Part shown: piece after piece, positions 1 through 6,193 of the stretch | Position numbering within the stretch: the stretch's first letter is position 1 | How the letters are laid out: every line of letters starts with the position of its first letter | Assembly (NCBI GenBank): GCA_023382975.1 | Contig: JAHDXO010000024.1 | Location: 1-64,000, forward strand | DNA length: 64,000 nt | Direction of reading: 5' to 3' | Origin: Pirellulaceae bacterium | GTDB lineage: Bacteria > Planctomycetota > Planctomycetia > Pirellulales > Pirellulaceae | Translations under genes and position numbers: made by a program | The notes under the pieces: model-generated | What the model saw: the letters and a program-made list of their open reading frames with translations, nothing else | Database searches by the model: none | What the model was told of the DNA's origin: nothing

Positions 1-28
1 GCCGTTGGTTCGATTCCAACTCCCGCAG
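1..28 (+). tRNA. tRNA, 3' end only
   Basis: A T-arm with stem GTTGG/CCAAC and loop TTCGATT is followed by the acceptor 3' strand TCCCGCA and discriminator G. The 5' part, including the anticodon, lies outside the window, so the isotype is unknown. Confidence 0.75.
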
Positions 29-87
29 CTTGCAGACGGAAGTCATCCGGCCGGAAGCAAGGCTTGCCCGCCGACCGATGAGGGAGG

Positions 88-177
88 ATCAAGGGCGGCC
101 GCGGTAGGAAGGCACAGCTTGAAAACAGGTGGTCGCCATCGCGACCTGTGGGTTCGAGTCGGGCACCGATCGGCGCA
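88..177 (+). tRNA. degenerate tRNA-Ser(UGA)-like
   Basis: The segment CTTGAAAAC matches a Ser(UGA) anticodon loop and is followed by a long variable-arm hairpin (GGTCGC, CAT, GCGACC) and a GGTTCGA T-loop. The anticodon stem and T-stem do not pair well and I could not close an acceptor stem, so the boundaries are approximate. It is either a pseudogene or a heavily edited tRNA. Confidence 0.4.
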
Positions 178-215
178 GCCGGATTGGTCACTTCCGCTGA
201 CTGACAGCAATACAC

Positions 216-287
216 GCGTCCCTGGTGTAATCGGCAGCACGACTGGTTCCAACCCAGTTGGTCAGGGTTCAAGTCCTTGGGGGCGTG
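216..287 (+). tRNA. tRNA with anticodon CCA (Trp)
   Basis: All arms pair: acceptor GCGTCCC/GGGGCGT, D-arm GTG/CAC, anticodon stem ACTGG/CCAGT with loop TTCCAAC (anticodon 249-251) and T-stem CAGGG/CCTTG. Discriminator G fits Trp. The D-arm, with GTGTAAT, looks more like a tRNA-Gln body, so the charging identity is uncertain. Confidence 0.8.
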
Positions 288-293
288 CTTTTT

Positions 294-389
294 TGTCAGT
301 GGGCAGTGGGCAGTGGGCAACAGCGAACCACCACCGTTCATTTCGGCTCATTACCACTGACCACTGACAACTGACAACTGACAACTGAC
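294..389. repeat. short tandem GTGGGCA / ACTGAC repeats
   Basis: Tandem copies of CAGTGGG (left) and of AACTGAC or CACTGAC (right) flank a unique core. The two halves are roughly complementary, so the transcript could fold back on itself. It fills one of the few long spacers in the array. No coding capacity was seen. Confidence 0.55.
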
Positions 390-394
390 GAATC

Positions 395-467
395 GGTCCC
401 GTGGCCTAGCGGCGAAGGCAGCACCCTTACAAGGTGACGAGCGATGGTTCGAGTCCATCCGGGACTA
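395..467 (+). tRNA. tRNA-Val(UAC)
   Basis: Complete cloverleaf: acceptor GGTCCCG/CGGGACT, D-arm GCC/GGC, anticodon loop CTTACAA, T-stem GATGG/CCATC, discriminator A. All stems pair. Confidence 0.93.
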
Positions 468-469
468 CT

Positions 470-519
470 GAAAATGGACAGTGATTTGCAGGCACGGTAC
501 GACGCGGGTGTCCAGTTTC
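470..519. repeat. 50-bp hairpin repeat, copy 1
   Basis: It begins GAAAATGGACAGTG and ends TGTCCAGTTTC, which is the inverted complement with one mismatch. A second copy lies at 6145-6193. It abuts the tRNA-Val gene by two bases. Confidence 0.6.
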
Positions 520-624
520 GGAACCGCCTGGCTGGTTTTGTAGAAAGCGGCGGTCGTCGCCGGAATTCAGCAAGCACAATTCGGTGATCGAAAACGGCCG
601 GGTTTTACCAATGGCCGGCAATCC

Positions 625-698
625 GCCCAGGTACGCCAAGCGGCAGAGCGATCCGGCTTAAACCCGGACGATTGCAGGTTCGAATCCTGCGCTGGGCA
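625..698 (+). tRNA. tRNA with Leu anticodon UAA, short variable loop
   Basis: Acceptor GCCCAGG/GCTGGGC has one mismatch at the last pair. The anticodon stem TCCGG/CCGGA encloses loop CTTAAAC. The T-stem is GCAGG/CCTGC. The variable loop is only five bases (CGATT), whereas bacterial tRNA-Leu normally has a long class II variable arm. Confidence 0.82.
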
Positions 699-712
699 CT
701 GATCAGCAATAT

Positions 713-786
713 GGCTCGGTAGGCAACTGGCAGACCACCTTGGCTTAGAACCAGGGATGCTGTGGGTTCGATTCCCACCTGAGTCA
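713..786 (+). tRNA. tRNA with Leu anticodon UAG, short variable loop
   Basis: Acceptor GGCTCGG/CTGAGTC (with wobbles), anticodon stem CTTGG/CCAGG with loop CTTAGAA, T-stem GTGGG/CCCAC, discriminator A. The D-loop contains AACTGGCAGA as in tRNA-Leu, but no long variable arm is present. Confidence 0.83.
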
Positions 787-801
787 CTGGCAGAACAATT
801 T

Positions 802-876
802 GTCCTCGTGGAGCAGCCCGGAGTGCTCGCCTGCCTGTCACGCAGGAGATCGTGGGTTCAAATCCCATCGGGGACG
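802..876 (+). tRNA. tRNA-Asp(GUC)
   Basis: Acceptor GTCCTCG/CGGGGAC, D-stem GAGC/GCTC, anticodon stem CCTGC/GCAGG with loop CTGTCAC, T-stem GTGGG/CCCAT, discriminator G as expected for Asp. Confidence 0.92.
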
Positions 877-890
877 CTTGAGACAACGAC

Positions 891-970
891 GGCACGGTAC
901 GCAAACTTCGGCAAAGCGGCCAAACTCAAACCTTGGTGATCGTCTGTGGGTTCAACTCCCACCCGTGCCA
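891..970 (+). tRNA. tRNA with Leu anticodon CAA, short variable region
   Basis: Acceptor GGCACGG/CCGTGCC is perfect and T-stem GTGGG/CCCAC is perfect. The anticodon loop is CTCAAAC, and the stem CCAAA/CTTGG has an A-C mismatch next to the loop. The variable region is nine bases with no clear stem. The D-arm resembles that of the gene at 1505. Confidence 0.75.
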
Positions 971-982
971 CTGGAACAAGAT

Positions 983-1062
983 GCGTCGGCTGGGCATTGG
1001 CGAGCCCAAGTGGCTGTAACCCACCCGCCTCGGCACTGCAGGTCCAACTCCTGCTCGGCGCA
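983..1062 (+). tRNA. tRNA-Tyr(GUA)
   Basis: Acceptor GCGTCGG/TCGGCGC, D-stem GGGC/GCCC, anticodon loop CTGTAAC, a class II variable arm around CCGCCTCGG and T-stem GCAGG/CCTGC. The T-loop is TCCAACT instead of the usual TTC start. Confidence 0.85.
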
Positions 1063-1083
1063 CTGAAGAACGATGGATACGAC

Positions 1084-1156
1084 GGCGCGGTGCGATGCTG
1101 GTCTTGCAGCGAGGCTTTCAATCTCGCCAACGCGGGTTCGATTCCCGTCCGCGTCG
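1084..1156 (+). tRNA. tRNA-Glu(UUC)
   Basis: Acceptor GGCGCGG/CCGCGTC, anticodon stem CGAGG/TCTCG with loop CTTTCAA, T-stem GCGGG/CCCGT, discriminator G. Confidence 0.88.
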
Positions 1157-1163
1157 CTATTCT

Positions 1164-1237
1164 GGCTCGGTGTGATGTTGGTTTTACAGTTAGGCCCTCA
1201 ACCTGACCGACGCGCACTTCGATTCCCGTCCGAGTCA
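1164..1237 (+). tRNA. tRNA-Glu(CUC)-like, damaged T-arm
   Basis: Acceptor GGCTCGG/CCGAGTC pairs perfectly. Anticodon stem TTAGG/CCTGA has loop CCCTCAA, so the usual U33 is C. The T-arm 5' strand is GCGCAC and cannot pair with CCCGT, unlike the neighbouring Glu(UUC) gene. Probably decaying or specialised. Confidence 0.65.
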
Positions 1238-1248
1238 CTGAACAATGC

Positions 1249-1335
1249 AGCCAAGTGGTGGAATACTGGTAGACACGCGACGCTCAGAACGTCGTGCCCA
1301 CTGCGGGCGTGGGAGTTCGACTCTCCCCTTGGCTA
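1249..1335 (+). tRNA. tRNA-Leu(CAG), class II
   Basis: Acceptor AGCCAAG/CTTGGCT, anticodon loop CTCAGAA, long variable arm GCCC/GGGC and T-stem GGGAG/CTCCC. This is the only recognised Leu-anticodon gene in the array with a normal class II variable arm. Confidence 0.92.
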
Positions 1336-1344
1336 CTGATGGAT

Positions 1345-1414
1345 TGCAGGTGCGGCAGGTGCCCAGTTGGGTTTCATAAGCCCGACCCGTCCGGTTCGAT
1401 ACCGGAACCTGCAA
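1345..1414 (+). tRNA. tRNA with anticodon CAU, shortened D-arm
   Basis: Acceptor TGCAGGT/ACCTGCA is perfect, anticodon loop is TTCATAA, T-stem TCCGG/CCGGA. The gene is only 70 bases and the D-arm is short and atypical. CAU could mean elongator Met, initiator or lysidine-modified Ile; the sequence alone does not decide. Confidence 0.75.
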
Positions 1415-1426
1415 CTGACAAACGAT

Positions 1427-1494
1427 GCGGGTGGGCCAGTGCTCATTCGGGCCTCATAAGCCTGGATTGCCGGTGTGCGACTCCCGGACCCGCT
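1427..1494 (+). tRNA. tRNA-like with anticodon CAU, odd T-loop
   Basis: Anticodon stem CGGGC/GCCTG encloses CTCATAA. The T-loop reads TGTGCGACT, so the TTCGA core is altered. Acceptor GCGGGT/ACCCGC pairs over six bases. It appears to be a diverged relative of the preceding CAU gene. Confidence 0.6.
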
Positions 1495-1504
1495 ACTGAT
1501 TCGT

Positions 1505-1579
1505 GGCCGAGTACGCAAACTGGCAAAGCGAACAGGCCGAGATCCTGTGCATCTGTGGGTTCGACTCCCGCCTCGGTCA
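1505..1579 (+). tRNA. tRNA with Leu anticodon GAG, short variable loop
   Basis: Acceptor GGCCGAG/CTCGGTC, anticodon stem ACAGG/CCTGT with loop CCGAGAT (C at position 33), T-stem GTGGG/CCCGC. The D-arm has AACTGGCAAAG like tRNA-Leu, but the variable loop is only about six bases. Confidence 0.82.
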
Positions 1580-1589
1580 CTCAGAACAT

Positions 1590-1663
1590 GATCCCGTGGT
1601 CCAGTGGCGGGGACGCCTGGATGACACCCAGGAGATGGCTTGGTTCGATTCCAGCCGGGATCA
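1590..1663 (+). tRNA. tRNA-Val(GAC)
   Basis: Acceptor GATCCCG/CGGGATC, D-stem GTCC/GGAC, anticodon stem CCTGG/CCAGG with loop ATGACAC. The T-stem has one extra T on its 5' side (GCTTGG against CCAGC). Confidence 0.85.
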
Positions 1664-1674
1664 CTGAAGAAGAC

Positions 1675-1745
1675 GGTCTGTAGGTGTTGTGGCAGCACAC
1701 GTCCTTGGTAAGGACGAGGGTCGGGTTCAATTCCCGGACGGACCT
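1675..1745 (+). tRNA. tRNA-Thr(GGU)
   Basis: Acceptor GGTCTGT/ACGGACC, D-stem GTG/CAC, anticodon stem CGTCC/GGACG with loop TTGGTAA, T-stem TCGGG/CCCGG, discriminator T. Confidence 0.9.
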
Positions 1746-1754
1746 CTTCAATGC

Positions 1755-1826
1755 GGGCCTGCATGCCGTTGGGGGCGACTGACCCTTGCAAGGTCGGTGT
1801 GGTGGGTTCAACTCCCATCAGGTCCA
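1755..1826 (+). tRNA. tRNA-Ala(UGC)
   Basis: Acceptor GGGCCTG/CAGGTCC, anticodon stem TGACC/GGTCG with loop CTTGCAA, T-stem GTGGG/CCCAT, discriminator A. The canonical Ala G3-U70 acceptor wobble is at the third pair here. Confidence 0.88.
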
Positions 1827-1838
1827 CTGCAGAAACAC

Positions 1839-1909
1839 GGGCTCATGGTCCAAGGGGAAGACACCGCCCTGGCGTGGCGGGGATCCCAGTTCAACTCTGG
1901 GTGGGTCCA
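1839..1909 (+). tRNA. tRNA-Ala(GGC)
   Basis: Acceptor GGGCTCA/TGGGTCC including a G3-U70 type pair, D-stem GTC/GAC, anticodon stem CCGCC/GGCGG with loop CTGGCGT, T-stem CCCAG/CTGGG. Confidence 0.9.
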
Positions 1910-1918
1910 CTGTTGTAC

Positions 1919-2002
1919 GGAAGGTAACCGAACTGGCTCAGGAAGCTGGTTGCTAACCAGTCGCCCGATGATGGGTTGGGGGTTCGATTCCCCCACCTTC
2001 CG
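1919..2002 (+). tRNA. tRNA-Ser(GCU)
   Basis: Acceptor GGAAGGT/ACCTTCC, anticodon stem GCTGG/CCAGT with loop TTGCTAA, a long class II variable arm, T-stem GGGGG/CCCCC and discriminator G as usual for Ser. Confidence 0.93.
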
Positions 2003-2010
2003 CCTTGAAT

Positions 2011-2083
2011 GGCCCGATGGTGAAACGGATGATCATCCCTCGTTTCTACCGAGGGGTTCCGGGTTCGAGTCCTGGTCGGGCTG
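2011..2083 (+). tRNA. tRNA-Arg(UCU)
   Basis: Acceptor GGCCCGA/TCGGGCT, anticodon stem CCTCG/CGAGG with loop TTTCTAC, T-stem CCGGG/CCTGG, discriminator G. Confidence 0.9.
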
Positions 2084-2103
2084 CTGGACGAAGATGATGT
2101 AAC

Positions 2104-2186
2104 GGAAGGGCTACCCGATGGGTGACGGGAGCCGGTTGGAAGCCGGTCGAGCGAGAGCCTTGCGGGTCCGAATCCCGCCCCTTCCG
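2104..2186 (+). tRNA. tRNA-Ser(GGA)
   Basis: Acceptor GGAAGGG/CCCTTCC, anticodon stem GCCGG/CCGGT with loop TTGGAAG, class II variable arm, T-stem GCGGG/CCCGC with T-loop TCCGAAT, discriminator G. Confidence 0.9.
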
Positions 2187-2206
2187 CTCGAACACAAAAC
2201 ACACGC

Positions 2207-2280
2207 GTTGACCGTGGCCTAACGGGTAAGGCGCTTGATTGTGGCTCAAGTAGATGCCGGTTCGAATCCGGTCGGTCAAC
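2207..2280 (+). tRNA. tRNA-His(GUG)
   Basis: Acceptor TTGACCG/CGGTCAA preceded by an encoded G at -1 and followed by discriminator C, the tRNA-His signature. The anticodon stem CTTGA/TCAAG encloses loop TTGTGGC. It ends seven bases before the HNH start codon. Confidence 0.94.
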
Positions 2281-2286
2281 CTGACA

Positions 2287-2898
2287 ATGGGAAGGAGGTG
2301 TATCTTCAGCAAGATCCTGCAACGTCCAACACTGGTGCTGAACCGCAACTGGCAGCCGGTACACGTGGCCACCGTGGCCCGTGCGTTGGTGCTGCTGTGG
2401 AACGAGTCGGCTCGCGTCGTGGACCCCAGCGATTACCAGACCTACACGTGGGAGGACTGGTCCAAGTTGCGGCCCGCCGAGGGCGAACGGTTCATCCAGG
2501 CCGTGCGGTTTCGGCTGCGCGTGCCCGAGGTGATCTCGCTGACGGACTACGACCGACTGCCGGCGGCGACCGTGTCGTTCAGCCGGAGGAACATCTTCAA
2601 ACGCGACCACTACACGTGCCAGTACTGCGGCAAGCAGCCCGGCATGGAGGAGTTGACGCTCGATCACGTCATCCCGCGTGCCCAGGGCGGCGTATCGCGA
2701 TGGGATAACTGCGTTCTTGCATGCCTGGAGTGCAACAAGCAGAAAGCCGACCGCACTCCGGAGCAGGCCAAGATGCGGCTGAGACGCAAGCCGGTCCAGC
2801 CTGGCTGGAACCTGCAGTATGCGATCCACCAGCAGCGGATCGAGAGCTGGTCCAAATTCGTCAGCGAGGCGTATTGGACCGTCGAATTGGAGAAGTAG
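2287..2898 (+). CDS. HNH endonuclease embedded in the tRNA array
   Basis: This 203-aa protein has a C-terminal HNH nuclease domain. CQYC at about residue 116 is the first zinc pair, LDHVIPRAQGG carries the catalytic His, and ACLECNKQK the second zinc pair. The N-terminal half (VLNRNWQPVHV) is typical of a stand-alone HNH family. I chose the ATG at 2287 because earlier in-frame starts lie inside tRNA-His; the good AGGAGG just after it hints at a non-standard start further in. A stem-loop terminator follows at 2908. HNH genes inside bacterial tRNA arrays are known; whether this one mobilises the array or cuts tRNA-related DNA or RNA is not known. Confidence 0.88.
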   Translation: MGRRCIFSKILQRPTLVLNRNWQPVHVATVARALVLLWNESARVVDPSDYQTYTWEDWSKLRPAEGERFIQAVRFRLRVPEVISLTDYDRLPAATVSFSRRNIFKRDHYTCQYCGKQPGMEELTLDHVIPRAQGGVSRWDNCVLACLECNKQKADRTPEQAKMRLRRKPVQPGWNLQYAIHQQRIESWSKFVSEAYWTVELEK

Positions 2899-2907
2899 TG
2901 ATGATCA

Positions 2908-2938
2908 CGCTCCCGGTCGGTGTCACCGGGAGCGTTTG
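2908..2938 (+). terminator. stem-loop terminator after HNH
   Basis: CGCTCCCGGT and ACCGGGAGCG form a perfect 10-bp stem with a 7-base loop, followed by TTTGT. The T-run is weak, and the next tRNA starts two bases later, so some readthrough or processing is likely. Confidence 0.75.
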
Positions 2939-2939
2939 T

Positions 2940-3013
2940 GCCGACGTGGCTCGACTGAGAAAGGCGTCCGCCTTGTAAGCGGATTGATGCTGGTGCGAAT
3001 CCAGTCGTCGGCC
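2940..3013 (+). tRNA. tRNA-Thr(UGU)
   Basis: Acceptor GCCGACG/CGTCGGC, anticodon stem TCCGC/GCGGA with loop CTTGTAA, T-stem GCTGG/CCAGT. The T-loop is TGCGAAT, with G in place of the usual second T. Confidence 0.85.
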
Positions 3014-3032
3014 CTTTGTTCGGAAAACGATT

Positions 3033-3104
3033 GTCCCGATGGTGTAACGGAGCGCACGGAATCCTCCTAAGATTCTGGTCCTGGTTCGATTTCAGGTCGG
3101 GACG
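3033..3104 (+). tRNA. tRNA-Arg(CCU)
   Basis: Acceptor GTCCCGA/TCGGGAC, D-stem GTG/CAC, anticodon stem GAATC/GATTC with loop CTCCTAA, T-stem CCTGG/TCAGG. Confidence 0.9.
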
Positions 3105-3114
3105 CTGACAACAT

Positions 3115-3186
3115 GGCCCGTGGTTGTGCCGGATCGCATGACAGCTTCCGAAGCTGTCGGACCAGGTTCGATTCCTGGACGGGCTG
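3115..3186 (+). tRNA. tRNA-Arg(CCG)
   Basis: Acceptor GGCCCGT/ACGGGCT, anticodon stem ACAGC/GCTGT with loop TTCCGAA, T-stem CCAGG/CCTGG, discriminator G. Confidence 0.9.
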
Positions 3187-3195
3187 CTTGGTTAC

Positions 3196-3267
3196 GGCCT
3201 GCGAGTGTGATGGACGGCACGGCAGACTTCGGATCTGCAAGACGGGGTTCGATTCCTCGGCGGGCTG
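3196..3267 (+). tRNA. tRNA-Arg(UCG)
   Basis: Acceptor GGCCTGC/GCGGGCT, D-stem GTG/CAC, anticodon stem GCAGA/TCTGC with loop CTTCGGA, T-stem CGGGG/CCTCG. Confidence 0.88.
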
Positions 3268-3279
3268 CTGGAATAGGAT

Positions 3280-3351
3280 GTCCTCGGAGTGTGCCGGATT
3301 GCACGCGACTTTGCGGAGGTCGTAGACCAGGTTCAATTCCTGGCGAGGACG
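3280..3351 (+). tRNA. tRNA-Arg(GCG)
   Basis: Acceptor GTCCTCG/CGAGGAC, D-stem GTG/CAC, anticodon stem CGACT/GGTCG with loop TTGCGGA, T-stem CCAGG/CCTGG. Bacteria usually read these codons with an A34/inosine ACG tRNA, so GCG is an unusual Arg anticodon. Confidence 0.85.
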
Positions 3352-3361
3352 CTGATACCGC

Positions 3362-3433
3362 GACGCTGGAGCCAGACGGCAAGGCAACCGGCTGCAACCC
3401 GGTTTCGAGTGGGTTCGACTCCCACCGGCGTCT
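3362..3433 (+). tRNA. tRNA-Cys(GCA)
   Basis: Acceptor GACGCTG/CGGCGTC, D-stem GCC/GGC, anticodon stem ACCGG/CCGGT with loop CTGCAAC, T-stem GTGGG/CCCAC, discriminator T. Confidence 0.91.
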
Positions 3434-3441
3434 CTGAGAGA

Positions 3442-3520
3442 CCAACTGCCCGCTGGGACTACATCCAGGCTGATAACCTGGTGCCCAAGGCACCGTGTCT
3501 CAGCAACAACTTCGTTGGGC
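3442..3520 (+). ncRNA. candidate Y RNA-like element 1 with Ile-type anticodon hairpin
   Basis: Outer stem CCAAC (3442-3446) pairs with GTTGG (3514-3518) and inner stem GCTGGGAC (3452-3459) with GTCTCAGC (3497-3504). Inside are CCAGG/CCTGG enclosing CTGATAA, which is a tRNA-Ile(GAU) anticodon stem-loop, and a TGCC/GGCA hairpin with a 3-base loop. Element 2 at 3727-3791 shares both outer stems and the conserved ACTACATC and CAACAACTTC segments. An alternative fold pairs GAGAGAC (from 3436) with GTGTCTC as a tRNA-like acceptor with one mismatch. The position upstream of a Ro60 gene suggests a Y RNA. That role is inference. Confidence 0.55.
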
Positions 3521-3531
3521 CTTGAACGATA

Positions 3532-3603
3532 CGTGACCGACTGCCGAGTTGGAGTACATGCTTTGGGAGCCGGAGGTTGTGGGTTCGAATCCCATCGGCG
3601 CGA
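3532..3603 (+). tRNA. tRNA-Pro(UGG)-like, imperfect
   Basis: T-stem GTGGG/CCCAT is intact and the anticodon loop TTTGGGA is Pro(UGG). The acceptor pairs only if one A is bulged (CGTG-A-CCG against CGGCGCG), and the anticodon stem has two mismatches. It lies between the two candidate Y RNA elements and may be a tRNA-like module rather than a translating tRNA. Confidence 0.6.
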
Positions 3604-3613
3604 CTGGCAATCG

Positions 3614-3694
3614 CAGCGCCGTAGCTCAATGGCAGAGCGCCGTAACGACTCTGATTCACACCCTCGTCGGTCATTTGATTCGATCTCGGGCTGA
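3614..3694 (+). tRNA. tRNA-like, Gln(CUG) type, degenerate
   Basis: The D-arm GCTCAATGGCAGAGC is perfect. The acceptor pairs as CAGC-G-CCG with CGGGCTG, again with one bulged base. The candidate anticodon loop CTCTGAT has little stem support and the T-arm (TTTGATTCGATCT) is broken. It sits 32 bases before element 2 and could be part of that RNA. Confidence 0.45.
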
Positions 3695-3726
3695 ACCAGA
3701 AGGCGACCAGAGTGTCTTCTGATTTA

Positions 3727-3791
3727 GCCCAACTGCCTGTCGGGACTACATCAACCATCACCGACGTGTCTCGGCAACAACTTCGTTGGGC
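3727..3791 (+). ncRNA. candidate Y RNA-like element 2, in the Ro60 leader
   Basis: Outer stem GCCCAAC (3727-3733) pairs with GTTGGGC (3785-3791) and inner stem GTCGGGAC (3739-3746) with GTCTCGGC (3768-3775). Compared with element 1, the third inner pair changes from U-A to C-G and the second from C-G to U-G, so pairing is kept. An asymmetric internal loop (TGCCT opposite AACAACTTC) separates the stems, reminiscent of the bulged Ro-binding helix of Y RNAs. The element ends 27 bases before the Ro60 start, so it could also act as a leader regulator. Confidence 0.55.
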
Positions 3792-3818
3792 ACTCTTGAT
3801 TATTGTCAGAGGGAGACC

Positions 3819-5447
<1,629 letters not shown>

Positions 5448-5454
5448 AAAGCCA

Positions 5455-5493
5455 AACGCCTCCAGATTGAGCGATCGGTCTGGAGGCGTTTTC
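5455..5493 (+). terminator. intrinsic terminator after rsr
   Basis: AACGCCTCCAGA and TCTGGAGGCGTT form a 12-bp stem with a 12-base loop, followed by TTTCT. It sits eight bases after the rsr stop and closes the tRNA/HNH/Ro60 cassette. Confidence 0.88.
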
Positions 5494-5516
5494 TATTGAT
5501 CCACCGCCTCCCACGA

Positions 5517-5972
5517 TCAATCCCGCAACCGCAGCAGCTTTCCGCAGGTCGAGCAACGATAGCAGTAGCTGCGTCCCAGCAGTCCCATGAACACGTATGC
5601 CGGCTGGCTGCACTCGCGCCGATGTCATGCACCGTGGATCTGCCGGTTGAACCAGAAGATGGCCGCTGGCAGTAGCAGGGTCAATTTGTTCAAAGCCAAG
5701 AAAGCCGTGTGGCCCCATCAACCCAGTTGCACACCCGCCCAGATGACGGCACAGAGCAGCAAGGGCAGACCGACCAGCAGACTGATGAACAGGGCGATCA
5801 TCCGCCGGTTCCGCGCAGGCGTGGTCACATCCGAGAACAATTCGACCAGCTTCTCGCCCGCCTGCTGCTTCAAATCCTGGCCGCAGCGTGGACAGGAAAC
5901 GTTGACGAAGATCGTGGACCGGATTCCGAAGTGGATGGTCGAGTCAGGTGTCCAGTCAGCGTAGTCGGGCAG
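5517..5972 (-). pseudogene. zinc-ribbon membrane protein with two in-frame TGA codons
   Basis: One minus-strand frame reads continuously from 5972 to 5517 except for TGA codons at 5718-5720 and 5625-5627. It encodes a CPRCG zinc knuckle, a hydrophobic segment (RMIALFISLLVGLPLLL), then after the first TGA a second hydrophobic stretch (KLTLLLPAAIFWF), and after the second TGA a CYRCSTCGK motif ending at a third TGA. No frameshift is needed. No canonical start was found. It is most simply a pseudogene; TGA recoding is possible but no UCA-anticodon tRNA is visible in the array. I do not recognise the family. Confidence 0.45.
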
Positions 5973-6144
5973 TCAATGATTGCCACAAGCAGAACGATCC
6001 AATTCGACTTCTCACCCGTGCTGACGCTGAAGTCGCTCGTTGTATTGCTTCAAGAACGTCAGCATGACAGTTGCCCTTCAAAACGGCAGTCAGGAGCCGT
6101 GGTGGTCAAGCCCGTGGTGTCGAGCATGCGGGATCGGCCCACGG

Positions 6145-6193
6145 GAAAATGGACAGTGCTTTGCAGGCAAGGTTCCATGCTGTGTCCATTTTC
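6145..6193. repeat. 49-bp hairpin repeat, copy 2
   Basis: GAAAATGGACA and TGTCCATTTTC are perfect inverted arms around a 27-base core. The left 25 bases match the copy at 470-519 with one difference, while the cores diverge. Confidence 0.65.

Larger units (their letters stand above)
1..3694 (+). other. tRNA gene array (overview)
   Basis: About 31 tRNA or tRNA-like genes lie head to tail on the + strand, interrupted only by the HNH gene at 2287-2898. Anticodons read by eye, in order, are UGA, CCA, UAC, UAA, UAG, GUC, CAA, GUA, UUC, CUC, CAG, CAU, CAU, GAG, GAC, GGU, UGC, GGC, GCU, UCU, GGA, GUG, then after HNH UGU, CCU, CCG, UCG, GCG, GCA, UGG and CUG. No gene encodes CCA. The base after the discriminator is almost always C and is usually followed by TGA or TG. 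The array is cut by the left edge of the window. Individual genes are listed separately. Confidence 0.9.

Noticed and set aside
1..2100. Many short ORFs across the tRNA array on both strands
   Set aside because: They translate tRNA bodies (repeated GSIP, GIEP and similar peptides from T-arm sequence) and have no independent coding signal.
216..3605. CRISPR-like array, because of regularly spaced repeated GGTTCGA units
   Set aside because: The repeated units are T-arms of tRNA genes with different flanks and cloverleaf pairing, not identical repeats with spacers.
3786..3818. Longer Ro60 start at TTG 3786
   Set aside because: It lies within the 3' strand of Y-like element 2 and has no Shine-Dalgarno, whereas ATG 3819 has GAGGGAG at proper spacing.
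5625..5720. Selenocysteine insertion at the two TGA codons
   Set aside because: No SECIS-like hairpin was found downstream of either TGA, no selenocysteine machinery is in the window, and adjacent residues do not match known selenoprotein motifs.
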